A stretch of 64,000 nt of DNA from Eutreptiella sp. 'Long Island Sound 2002' (lineage: Eukaryota > Euglenozoa > Euglenophyceae > Eutreptiales > Eutreptiaceae). Of the stretch, positions 18,262 through 28,700 are shown in pieces (position 1 is the first letter of the stretch; every line of letters starts with the position of its first letter). The stretch covers positions 107,885,367 through 107,949,366 of the forward strand of contig OZ038381.1 of NCBI GenBank assembly GCA_964036045.1. Direction: 5' to 3'. A program made the position numbers and the translations under genes. The notes under the pieces are model-generated. The model had not been told where the DNA came from, searched no databases, and saw nothing but the letters and a program-made list of their open reading frames with translations.

Positions 18262-21151
18262 TCAGTCCCTAGCTTTAGTCTTGGAGGCAAGCGTCTCAGC
18301 GAGCCTCAGCAACTCACCAAGGTTGTTCTGGGACAAGTAGTCTAACAGAACTGAATTTAGGCGTCCCTCAGGTAGAACAAACGCTGAGAACCGCTCCCAG
18401 GTGGCCTCTTCGACTCCAAACCCTTCCCAGAGGGTGAGGAAGCGCCAACCCTGGCAATAGCGGTGGTGTAGGACGGACTTCACCAGGTAGAAGCCCTCCT
18501 TAGCCATCTTCTCGGCGTTCATGTCGGGGAGGTCCCCTTCAACTTCCATAGGGCTGGCAGCCCCTTGTAGGTCTAGGGCGGCGATTTCCTCGTCGTTCAG
18601 CTCCCACTCCTCCCCAGAGAGGTCTTCAGGATCATAGTAGCGCTTCAGGTGTTGAGCAGCGCACACCAGGGTCCCCCCTGGACGGGGAGAACACCGCACT
18701 GTTATACGGTGTCCATCCACAGATAGAATCTTGTAGGACCCGAAGTATGGGTCATCGCTGGTAGAGCGTGGCCAGGCTGGTAGTCGGCTGTGGTGCACCA
18801 GCACCCAGTCCCCTTCTTGGTAGGTGGCAGGTACTCGGTGGTTGTTATTCTTGTTCCACTGGCACTCCCTCACTCTCTGGAGCATAGCCTTGGCCTTGTC
18901 CACCTTCGCTTGTTGCTCTTGGACACACTCACCCACAGAAGAATGGGTGTCTTCTGGATACGGAGCTTGTAGGAACCACGCCGGGCGCCCTAGGAATAGC
19001 TCATGGGGCGAGTAGCCAGTCGCGGAACTCTCTTGGGAGTTCATCATCAAGGATATGACGGGGAGTAGTCTCACCCAGTCTCTGGTGCGGTCAGTTTTGT
19101 ACCATATCCTTACATTCTCCTTGAGGACAGGAATCTGTCGCTCACATAGGGGGTTGCTCGTGTGAGAGTAGGGAATCCCCGTAGACACCTGGCCATTGAG
19201 GGATCTCAGGACCCTCTTGTACCAGCCGGTATCTGAGCGTATTCGTACGTCCTCATCGGAGTTGATCTCTTTGGGCGCCCCATAGACACAAAACCACTCC
19301 TCCAGGAGTATCCTGATAGTCCCCTCTCCGGTAATGTGCTTGGTACAGGGGAACACCCTGGTAAACCTGGTCAACCCACAGGTTACCACGAGGGCGAAGT
19401 CATAGCCCCCGAACTTCGGCATCTCCGTGTAGTCCACGTAGAGAACACTGTTAGCACAGTGAGGGATGGGCAGGGTCGAGTAGAGACCCCTGTCCCTGAC
19501 ATCCTGCAGTTTGCAGGACCTACACGGGCACTCGTTGACGATAGGCTGGAGGGTCTTCCTCAGTTGGTCATCAGTCCACTTAGTGTGGAACCACTGCTTG
19601 AATATCCTCAGGGTACGGTCAGCACCCACATGACCGCTGGACTCATGGGTCCACTTCAGCAGCACTGGGACTCTGTCACTGGTTACCACGATGCGGTCCT
19701 CGTGCCAGAGGTAGCTCTTGTCCCTCTTCCACTGTTTTTGGTTGACCAGGAGGGGTTCAAGGCGTTTCTCCAGGCGCTTGTAGATATCCCCAAACTCCTT
19801 CAGGTACTCCGCTTGTTGGGGTTCATCTAGGGGGCGTATCATAGTCATGTTGAGGTCCAAGTGCACGTCCATACGGCTGAACGCCTCCTTAGCCAGCGCT
19901 TCAGACCGGGCACCAATCAGGGCGTCGAAGTTGTTGGGGCTGATGTAGTCGGCACACTCGTTCTTCACTCCCTGGATATGGTTTACCGTCAGCCGTAGTT
20001 TGCTGAGGTAGGTCCACCAGCGCCCTAGCTTGGCCTTCTCAGGTGGGGGACCCTTCTGGAAAGTGCGGACCGGCTCTTGATCGCACAGCCAGACCACAGG
20101 GTTACACCCCAACAGTTGTGCCTGAGAGGATAGCACCAGCATACCCGCGAGCAATTCCTGCTCATAGGTGGAGTAGTTCCCCCTGGCCTGGTTCCATTTC
20201 CAGTTCCAGTGGCCCAGGGGTACTAGGACCCACTCGTCGTCAAGGTAGCTGTGCTTGAGAGTTCCATCTCGGTTGAGATCTTCAGTCCCCCATTGGGAAA
20301 TGGCCGAGTCGAACTCCTCCTTCTCTAGTGCTTGCCATTGGAACAACGTTCCACCACCGCCCACGTTGCTGGCGTCGGTCACCAGGATAATCAGGCCTTG
20401 TGCTCTAGGCACGCCCAAGCACTTAGCGTTGGCCACCTTGTCTTTGAGCTCGTCAAACGCTTGTTGGTCTTGTGGGCCCCAGCGCCAAGTAGTACTCTTC
20501 TTGATGAGGTCCGTCAGAATTGCGCTGGTGTAGGTGAAGTTCTTGATATGGTGGCGATAGAAGTTGCACGCCCCAATGAAACTGCGTACATCATGGACTC
20601 CTTTCTTCCGGTCTTCATGTCGTACCTTAGCGTCCATCAGGGGTCTGGCCTTAGAGGCCTCTGGGGTCCACCACCCATACCCAACGTCGAACCCCAGGTA
20701 CTGCATGGTCTCCTGCATGAAATCACACTCCTCCAGCATGAGTCGTGGGTGGTTCTCCTGGGAGACTGCAAAGAACTCACCCAAAAGGATTAGGTGATCC
20801 TCCTGGGTATTGGTCCCGAGGCATACATCGTCGATGTGCGCCTCCATCTGGGCCCCACGGGATATGAGTTCTTGCACCTTGGCTCTTCGCCGTAGGATGG
20901 ACAAGATCTTGTTCATCAGCTCTTGGAACAGAGCGGGTGCGTTGGCCCCGCCAAACGGCGGGACCCCCCCCTTGAACACCCTCCCCTGAGTGGTGATGAA
21001 GGCTAGTAGCTCCTGAGCGTTGGGCATCAGGTCCACCTGCCAGAATCCGCTCCTCTTGTCCATCTTGGTCTTGTAGCGACAGGAGGCTATGTTCTCAAGG
21101 GTAGACTCCATATTAGGAATGGACCCTGAGTGGTTCAGCGTTTTCTTGTTC
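18262..21151 (-). pseudogene. pol: B1 Pol, RT (from motif ~2) through integrase and chromodomain
   Basis: 963 codons are open from 21153. RT continues from KKTLNHSGSIPN. The usual VFKWKVMPFGMANAP block (seen in B3) reads VFKGGVPPFGGANAP, a clear loss of conserved residues. The catalytic loop is AHIDDVCLG (residues 105-113), with His in place of Tyr in Y-x-DD. RNase H has VTDASNVGGG near 258. Integrase shows a HESSGH...CPCRSC zinc region, then D (YVDYTEM), D (SDEDVR) and E (NPLCERQI). A chromodomain-like end has VKSVLHHRYCQGWRFLTLWEGF...EATWE. It is a long open frame, but it lacks its N-terminal RT segment because of the rearrangement, so it is called a pseudogene. Confidence 0.88.
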
Positions 21152-22179
21152 ACTCTCCCCCCCCATGGGGGGCCTCTTAATTGGGGGGCCGGGGAATGGG
21201 GCCCCGCCCCCCTCTAAAAGCAGTCCTTATGCCATTATATACAATCCGCGCGCCGAAATGAAACATATCCCAAAAGTCTACGACGCAGCCCCTCTAAATT
21301 TCCGCCTCAAAGAGCTGATTTGTGCCGTCATATTTGTTTCGATCAATCAGTTCTGTTCTGCAAAGTTAGGACCTTTACAAGGTTTTACCTTCTTTACCAG
21401 CATCCACTAATTCCATATAAGCTAGGGATGCGATTTAAAGGTGCACTAGCAACGTTGGGGTGCCGAACAACACTATATGTAAGCCACAGGCCCCAAATCT
21501 CAAGAAATCCATTTGCCATATTATTTATTTGCTGTGCACGCGTGCATTTTGCAGTCGCCGGCATTTGCGATCTTTCATTTTGACTGTCCAAAGTGAAATC
21601 GGGCTACAATGCACAAAATTTCAATCTAAGACCAGAGTTATAAATGATTCTGAAAGCCTCGTCTTGCTGTTTAAATGAGAGACCGCCGTCATTTCGTTTT
21701 AGCACCGCTTTTCGATTTGAAAGTTCTCAGCGCACTCAGGTGCTTCTTTAAGCTGATAAATGCAAAGAACACCCCCAAATTGACCATAATTACCCTTAAT
21801 TTCGTCAAAATCCGATACAATAGGCCTGAGTTACGAATATGTCAATTATATGCTATATGCACCCTGTATTGCTAATCTTGCCCAATGCACCGTCCCTGTC
21901 CTTGCGCTGCTAGCTGAAACACAAGGCAAAGGAGTGTTTTTCCGTTTGTTTGTCACCGCCCGGCTCCATTTCCGACATAGAAAGGTGACCCGAAAATGGC
22001 TAAAAGCGTAATAAGGCTTTTCTTCTGATGGTGCTTCGCACCAGCAAAGGAAAAGCCAGACCAGCACGAAAGACAAAGGATTCGTTTAACCTTACTTTTC
22101 CACACCCTCCATAACAAATCATGTATCATTGCTTCATTGAAATTTCCTCAACATGCTCATCGTTCTTTGCTATAAATAG
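21152..22179. other. Foreign insert (Y) inside B1 RT
   Basis: About 1.03 kb of AT-richer DNA unrelated to the element. It starts just after CTTGTTC (21145-21151) with the palindromic CCCCCCATGGGGGG, contains short frames only, and ends at the start of an inverted RT fragment. It does not match other sequence in the window by eye. It could be a small non-autonomous transposon or filler DNA from a repair event. Confidence 0.6.
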
Positions 22180-22296
22180 CTAGTCCTGGAGTACAAGGAC
22201 GGGGACTACCCCCAACACTGCAGCCCCTGTTTCCTGGTGGCTAAACCTGGGTCTACAGTCAAACGGCTGGTAGTGGACTATGGAGAGCTGAACAAG
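22180..22296 (+). pseudogene. Inverted fragment of B1 RT
   Basis: Read on the plus strand this ~117-bp piece encodes LEYKDGDYPQHC...VVDYGELNK, the RT segment missing from the minus-strand copy. It lies exactly between the two broken halves but is flipped. Its end, GGAGAGCTGAACAAG, is an inverted near-repeat of CTTGTTCACTCTCC at 21145-21158. Confidence 0.9.
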
Positions 22297-22406
22297 CGGA
22301 GGGGGGCTCCACGAGATGGGGAAGGGCAGTGTGCGGGCTGCGATCGCCTCTGAAGGGTATCTGTCGGACGACGAATTCAGATTGCACGATATGCACGTGC
22401 ATGATC
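22297..22406. other. Foreign insert (X) inside B1 RT
   Basis: About 110 bp unrelated to the element, lying between the inverted fragment and the resumption of the minus-strand element at AGGCCAGCGTC (22407). It contains GCACGATATGCACGTGC-type inverted repeats. Its origin is unknown. Confidence 0.55.
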
Positions 22407-23398
22407 AGGCCAGCGTCGATACACTCTTGTATCTGTCGCTCAATCTCGTCGGCCTGTTCTTTAGGAGCAGGATAGGATCTCCTCCGGATCTTGTGACCCA
22501 CGAACTCGGGTTTCAGCTTGAGGTCCATCTGTACCAGCTTGTCACGTGAGGCTGGGGGTGGTAGTTCCCCGAGCACCTCCAGATAGGTCCTTATAAGCTT
22601 ATGCACTCGCGGGTCCAATAGCTTGATCTTGTCCTTCATGTCCTCGTCAGAGTCTAAGTTGCTTGCCCCCTGAGTAATAGACGTCGGGAGGTGATCCTCC
22701 ATCGACTCGTCGCCCTTGGTAGTATCCTTCAGCCCTTGGTAGGCATAAAGTAGGTCTCGTTCAACCATCTCCGGTGGACGATGGCAACATAGGCACGCTC
22801 GAGGGGTTTCACATACACATTCCTCCGAGAGGTCATCCTCCTCTGGGGTCCTCACATGGGCACCCCACACGCTCTTCATAGGCTCGAGATCTACCTCCCT
22901 TTGCCAGGTGGTGATCTTCTGTTCGAGGTCCTCCTTCAATTCGGATAGATCTGCCATACGTCCTTGCCTCAGCGGCCATGAGCTGTGGGTAGGCTTAGCG
23001 TAGCATAGCTTTTTCGCCAACAACCTCCTCTTGGAGTCCACGTACTCTCTCAGCCTGGATCAGGGATCCTGCTCCTTGTCCACGGGATCTTCTACCCTCA
23101 TGGAGAGTAGGGTTTTCAGTGGGGCGACGTACTCGGCGTTCTCCACTTCCTCCACACATGTCTGCACGAAGAAGGCGTCATGCTCAGTTTCGTCTTCTGA
23201 GTGGATAGAGCTGGGGAGCTCGGATAGTCCACACTCAGAGACTCCATCGGGAACAGGTACACGGCATGGAGAGTTGGGAGCATGGGTGTTAGTCACGACG
23301 TATTCATCTCCCCCGGGCATAGTCTCAATAGCATCTTGAGGTTGTAGTCGATCCTTCAAGTCGCTCAGGGTAAGTCCATCGCTTTCTCGTTGTATAGC
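22407..23398 (-). pseudogene. B1 Pol linker and RT N-terminal region
   Basis: The open frame from 23041 encodes the linker (MDSKRRLLAKKLCYA..., with a Cys-rich ECVCETPRACLCCHRPPE) and the start of RT (LKPEFVGHKIRRRSYPAP, QIQECIDAGL), where it hits the rearrangement. Upstream, 23398-23042 is the same protein in a second frame segment ending at a TGA (…EQDP-stop), which B3 reads as CGA. The Cys-rich stretch is conserved in B1, B2 and B3 and may be a metal-binding linker specific to this family. Function is inferred only from position. Confidence 0.82.
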
Positions 23399-24318
23399 CT
23401 AGACCAGAGTCGAGTCCAGGTCCTCCCAGGGTATGGAGATTAGAGCTCCGTCCACCACGCTGAGCATACTACCCCATCCGGGTTTCTCGATGGGCGTCTT
23501 ATGCCCCAGAGGCACGTGTATTGCCTCATCAGGTAACCGAACAGAGCTGATAGTCAGCCTGTCCAGGAGGGTTCGCCAGTACTCGTTGCCCCCATGGGCT
23601 CCCCAATCGGGGGAACACAGGACCATACGGGAACGTTCCAGGGCCACCTTGGTCAAGACCTTCCCCAGTTCACTGAACCTGGGGTTCCCGTAGGCCATCC
23701 CGAAAGAGGGCCAGTAAAATCTGTAGCTGCAGTTCTTCCCCTTGCTGCAGTACAGGTCCAAGACATGTTGCTTGTCGCCGGCGAACAACTCCACACTCAG
23801 GTCTTCTCTGGAGTAACCCAACTCCTTCAGACCTTGGTCTAGGGCTTCGCCCCAAAGCTGATAGTCCTCAGTTTTGAAGGCCGCCATCATGTTCGAGGGC
23901 TCCTCCTTTGATACCCTCAGGTAGCTTGAGGTGTGCTCCGACTGCTCCTGTGGCACGGACTCTCTGCCATTGCCGTGCGTCCACGTAGAGGAGGTAGGGC
24001 GCTTGCAGCGTCAGGGATTGTATCTGGGAGTGCTGCACGAAGAAGTCAGTCCCCAATACAAAGTCGAAGGCCTCAGTGTCCATCACATAGAACCGATGGG
24101 CGATGGTTCGGGAGCCCATTGGTACCTCCACTTCACAGTCCCCGCAGCTGTGCACCACATGTCCATCCCCCATTCTTATAGCCGCGGTCACAAGGTAAAA
24201 TTTTCTTGGCCACTATAGATATGGTGGCTCCAGTATCCAATACCCCCAGGTATTCCCGTCCCCCTAGTCGGATACGTACGCCGAACACCAGGTCCAGGGC
24301 CCCACCGGAGCCTCCCTG
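23399..24318 (-). pseudogene. B1 protease and MT-like region
   Basis: Directly after the gag TGA (24321-24319) the same frame stays open and encodes VLDTGATISIVAKKI, a retropepsin active site (DTG). A frame change then occurs near 24195, and the second half (AIRMGDGHVVHSCGD...FDFVLGTDFF) reads in another frame. A further one-base insertion lies near 23978 (GGACGCACGG versus GGACCACGG in B2). From 23956 the frame encodes the MT-like domain: VELFAGDKQHVLDLYCSKGKN, FYWPSFGMAYGNPRF, MVLCSPDWG, YWRTLL. The order of motifs matches the DIRS MT-like domain. Confidence 0.8.
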
Positions 24319-25045
24319 TCAGAACTCCGCGGGACAGGTCACCTCGAACCCCTTGTTCCGCAATTTGCGGGCCATCCTCATGAAACGGCTTCTCTTCTTA
24401 GCGTTGCCGTCATCACCACCTCCATGCTCACGCTTGGCCCCTTGTTCTTGCTGGGCCTGAGTTTGCGAGCATGTGGTAGGACCAGACTGCCCTCCAGAGG
24501 GCTCGGAGTTCCCCCCTGGATTAGAGTTGGGGTTGCCTCCGTTCTTGTCCGGGTTCTTGTTGTCCTTGTCTGGCTGGCGGTTAGCGCCTCCTCCTCGTCC
24601 ACCTTGGTTCTTGTCTTGTCCTTTTCCACGACCTTTCGACTTGCCCTCGCCGGAGTCGTTGCCGTTCCCTTTGCCACCGCCCTTGCCAGAGCCTTTGCCA
24701 GGATCCTCGCCCTTCAGCTTTGCCGACAGGCGCTGCTTGTGGTAGCACTCATCCTCGTAGTGCTTCCTCTTCCCATAGAAGGCATAGGTGATAGTACACC
24801 TGTAGTGATTCGGCATCTTAGCCTTGGTGCCGGTGTTGGTCTCCTGCTTCTTCCCTTTGACTACGAAGCAGTCTCGCTGCTCGCAGTCCGGGGCGTGCTG
24901 CAGGTGGCCATGCTCATCTCTGGCGTCACACCAGAAGAGCTCCTTGACATTGTCCATGATACGGGCGTGCTTGGGGGTAGTCCCCTGTCCAGGTCTGGGT
25001 CCTTGGTACCCTTTGCCATGGCTTCCAGAACCTCCTCCTCCAGGA
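24319..25045 (-). pseudogene. B1 gag C-terminal fragment
   Basis: Encodes the nucleocapsid part of family-B Gag, from GGGGSGSHGKGYQGP to the C-terminus CPAEF and TGA. The CCHC zinc knuckle seen in B2 (CAFCGKRKHYEDEC) reads YAFYGKRKHYEDEC, with both leading Cys lost by TGT-to-TAT changes. The Lys/Gly/Asn-rich tail is intact. The open frame continues above 25045 only by chance into the GC-rich block; element similarity stops at 25045. Confidence 0.85.
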
Positions 25046-25780
25046 AAGCTGAGGCGCACCAAAACGCGCCCGGGAGGCCGACCCGCCCGACCCGGCCAAG
25101 CAGAGCACGCACAGGCACACATGCGCGGGACCCGGGCGTGGCGTCCTCCGACCCGAAAGGGGCGGTGTCGGCGTACACACGAAACAGCCCCGGTGCACCG
25201 GCCGAGTCCCCTGTCGCAAGACAGACGGTACGGGAAACTGGACGCGTCAGTGACCGGGTCCAAACACGCCAAACCACCGCAGCGCACGCAGCCCAAGACC
25301 GAAGCCGGAGGGACCCGCCAGGGACAACCCCATCGCGGGGCCCCGAACGGGTACGACACGATGCCCCCCAGCGCCATTCCCTCGCCAGGGGCCAGCGGCA
25401 TGCACAATGAGCCCGGTTCTCAGCCGGCCTCCACGTGCCCCGCGCAGCCACCCAGTACAGCCGGGGGCGACAGCCCCCGGGGTGGGGGAAGGCACCACGG
25501 CGACGGGAAAGCCGGCTGGAGCACCGAGAGCGACCGGACCGGACGAGGAGCGGCGCACCAACGCGAGGCCACGAGGCACGCCAGAGAGGCACGCCACCGG
25601 TCACAACCACGGCACGGGGACAGGTGCCAAGCCACAACGGCCAACGGGTGCCGCGAACCCTGGAAGCGCGCACAACACACGACGAACCGCGGCACGGGAC
25701 AAGGTGCCAAGGACAGCCGGGCCCCCACGCCCACACACCGCACCCACGGCCAGTGGAGAGCAGGCCCCGGCCGCACGCCC
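25046..25780. other. GC-rich flank of the satellite array
   Basis: Very GC-rich and long-open in several frames, but without domain matches or codon logic. Pieces such as CCGGGGGCGACAGCCCCCGG are palindromic. It may hold degenerate array units or an unrelated GC-rich sequence. The boundary with B1 at 25045 is sharp. Confidence 0.5.
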
Positions 25781-28700
25781 GAAAGGACAGGTGGTTGGGG
25801 GTGGGAGAGCGCCCGACCCCGGACGCCCCACACCCAGGCAGGAGGCGCCCCCCCCCGGGCGCCCTCGTGCCGCCCCCACAGCGCGCAAAGCCAGCTCGCA
25901 AGAGCTCGCGCCGTGGGGTTGGTGAGGGGTCCCCACGCTTGCACCCCCCCGCACCCACAGCCAGTGGGTAGTGGGCCCCGGCAGCCCGCCCAGAGAACGG
26001 GCAGTCGGGGGTGGGAGAGCGCCCAACCCCGGACGCCCCACACCCAGGCAGGAGGCGCCCCCTCCGGGCGCCCTCGTGCCCCCCCCATAGCGCGCAAAGC
26101 CAGCTCGCAAGAGCGCGCGCTGTGGGGTTGGTGACGGGTCCCCATGCCCGCACCCCCCGGCACCAAGAGCGAGTGGGTAGTGGGCCCCGGCAGCCCGCCA
26201 AGAGGGCGGGTAGTCGGGGGTGGGAGAGCGCCCGACCCCGGACGCCCCACACCCAGGCAGGAGGCGCCCCGCCCAGGCACCCACATGCCGCCCCCACAGC
26301 GCGCAAGAGCGCGCGCTGTGGGGTTGGTGACGGGTCCCCACGCCCGCACCCCCCCGCACCCACAGCCAGTGGGTAGTGGGCCCCGGCAGCCCGCCCAGAG
26401 GGCGGGCAGTCGGGGGTGGGAGAGCGCCCGATATCGGACGCCCCACACCCAGGCTGGAGGCGCCGTCCCCGCGCGCGCTCGTGCCGCCCCAACAGCGCGC
26501 AAAGCCAGCACGCAAGAGCGCGCGCTTCGGGGTTGGTGACGGGTCCCCACGCCCGCACCCCCTCGCACCCATAGCCAGTTGGTAGTGGGCCCCGGCAGCC
26601 TGCCCAGAGGGCGGGCAGTCGGGGGTGGGAGAACGCCCGACCCCGGATGCCCTACACCCAGGCAAGAGGCGCCCCCCCCGGGCGCCCTCGTGCCGCCCCC
26701 ACAGCGCGCAAAGCCAGCTCGCAACAGCGCGCGCTGTGGGGTTGGTGACGGGTCCCCACGCCCGCACCCCCCCGCACCCACAGCCAGTGGGTAGAAGGCC
26801 CCGGCAGCCCGCCCAGAGGGCGGGCAGTCGGGGGTGGGAGAGCGCCGGACACCGGACGCCACACACCCAGACAGGAGGCGCCCCCCCCGGGCACCCTCAT
26901 GCCGCACCCACAGCGCCCAAGAGCGCGCGCTGTGGGCTTGATGACGGGTCCCCAAGCCCGCACCCCCCCGGACCCACAGCCAGTGGGTAGTGGGCCCTGG
27001 CAGCCCGCCCAGAGGGCGGGCAGTCGGGGGTGGGAGAGCGCCCGACCCCGGACGCCCCACACCCAGGCACGAGGCGCCCCCCCCGGGCACCCTCATGCCG
27101 CCCTCACAGCGCGCAAGAGCGCGCGCTGTGGGGTTGGTGACGGGTTCCCACGCCCGCACCCCCCCGCACCGACAGCCAGTGGGTAGTGGGCCCCGGCAGC
27201 GCGTCCAGAGGGCGGGCAGTCGGGGGTCGGAGAGCGCCCGACCCCGGACGCCCCACACCAAGGCAGGAGGCGCCCCCCCCGGGCGCCCTCGTGCTACCCC
27301 CACAGCGCGCAAAGCCAGCTCGCAAGAGCGCGCGCTGTGGGGTTGGTGACGGGTGCCCACGCCCGCACCCCCGTGCACCAACAGCCAGTGGGTAGTGGGC
27401 CCCGGCAGCCCGCCCAGAGGGCGGGCAGTCGGGGGAGGGAGAGCGCCCGACCCCGGACGCCCCACACCCAGGCAAGAGGCGCCCCCCCCGGGGACCCTCA
27501 TGCCGCCCCCACAGCGCGCAAGAGCGCGCGCTGTGGAATTGGTGACGGGTCCCCACGCCCGCACCCCCCCGCCCCCACAGCCAGTGGGTAGTGGGCCCCG
27601 GCAGTCCGCCCAGAGGGCGGGCAGTCGGAGGTGGGAGAGCGCCCGACCCCGGACGCCCCACACCCAGGCAAGAGGCGCCCCCCCCCTGGGCACCCTCATG
27701 CCGCCCCCACAGCGCGCAAGAGTGCGCGCTGTGGGGTTGGTGACGGGTCCCCACGCCCGCACCCCCCCGCACCAACAGCCAGTGGGTAGTGGGCCCCGGC
27801 AGCCCGCCCAGAGGGCAGGCAGTTGGGGGTGGGAGAGCGCCCGACCCCAGACGCCCCACACCAAGGCAAGAGGCGCCCCCCCCGGGCACCCTCATGCCGC
27901 CCCCAGAGCACGCAAGAGAGCGCGCTGTGGGGTTGGTGACGGGTCCCCACGCCCGCACCCCCCCGCACCCACAGCCAGTGGGTAGTGGGCCCCGGCAGCC
28001 CGCGCAGAGGGCGGGCAGTCGGGGGTGGGAGAGCGCCCGACCCCGGACGCCCCACACCCATGCAAGAGGCGCCCCCCCCCGGGCACCCTCATGCCGCCCG
28101 CACAGCACGCAAGAGAGCGCGCTGTGGGGTTGGTGACGGGTCCCCACGCCCGCACCCCCCCGCACCCACAGCCAGTGGGTAGTGGGCCCCGGCAGCCCGC
28201 GCAGAGCGCGGGCAGTCGGGGGTGGGAGAGCGCCCGACCCCGGACGCCCCACACCCAGGCAAGAGGCGCCCCCCCCTGGGCACCCTCATGCCGCCCCGAC
28301 AGCGCGCAAGAGTGCGCGCTGTGGGGTTGGTGACGGGTCCCCACGCCTGCACCCCCCCGCACCCACAGCCAGTGGGTAGTGGGTCCCGGCAGCCCGCCCA
28401 GAGGGCAGGCAGTCGGGGGTGGGAGAACGCCCGACCCCGGACGCCCCACCCCCAGGCAAGAGGCGCCCCCCCCGGGCAACCTCATGCCGCCCACAGAGCA
28501 CGCAAGAGAGCGCGCTGTGGGGTTGGTGACGGGTCCCCACGCCCGCACCCCCCCGCACCCACAGCCAGTGGGTAGTGGGCCCCGGCAGCCCGCCCAGAGG
28601 GCGGGCAGTCGGGGCTGGGAGGGCGCCCGACCCCGGACGCCCCACACCCAGGCAAGAGGCGCCCCCCCCGGGCACCCTCATGCCGCCCCCACAGCGCGCA

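Larger units (their letters stand above)
18262..25045 (-). mobile_element. B1: truncated, rearranged Ty3-like element of family B
   Basis: Reading from high to low coordinates it holds gag C-terminus, protease, MT-like region and RT start, then a rearranged junction (22406-21152), then the rest of RT, RNase H, integrase and chromodomain. Its 5' side is cut at 25045, where similarity to B2 (34983) stops abruptly. It shares inactivating changes with B2: the same protease frame change and a CGA-to-TGA stop before RT. No flanking LTR or target duplication was found. Confidence 0.88.

Noticed and set aside
24424-26134. Plus-strand frames of 328 and 436 codons opposite B1 gag
   Set aside because: They are antisense to gag and extend into the GC-rich flank; composition is dictated by the opposite strand.
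24861-26558. 565-codon minus-strand frame spanning B1 gag and the array flank
   Set aside because: It crosses the sharp element boundary at 25045 and runs in a different frame from Gag inside the element.
25420-27864. 814-codon and similar long open frames in the GC-rich array
   Set aside because: They arise because the satellite has few stop codons. The frame changes with every 196- or 209-bp unit and repeats the same peptide phases; no domain or start logic supports coding.
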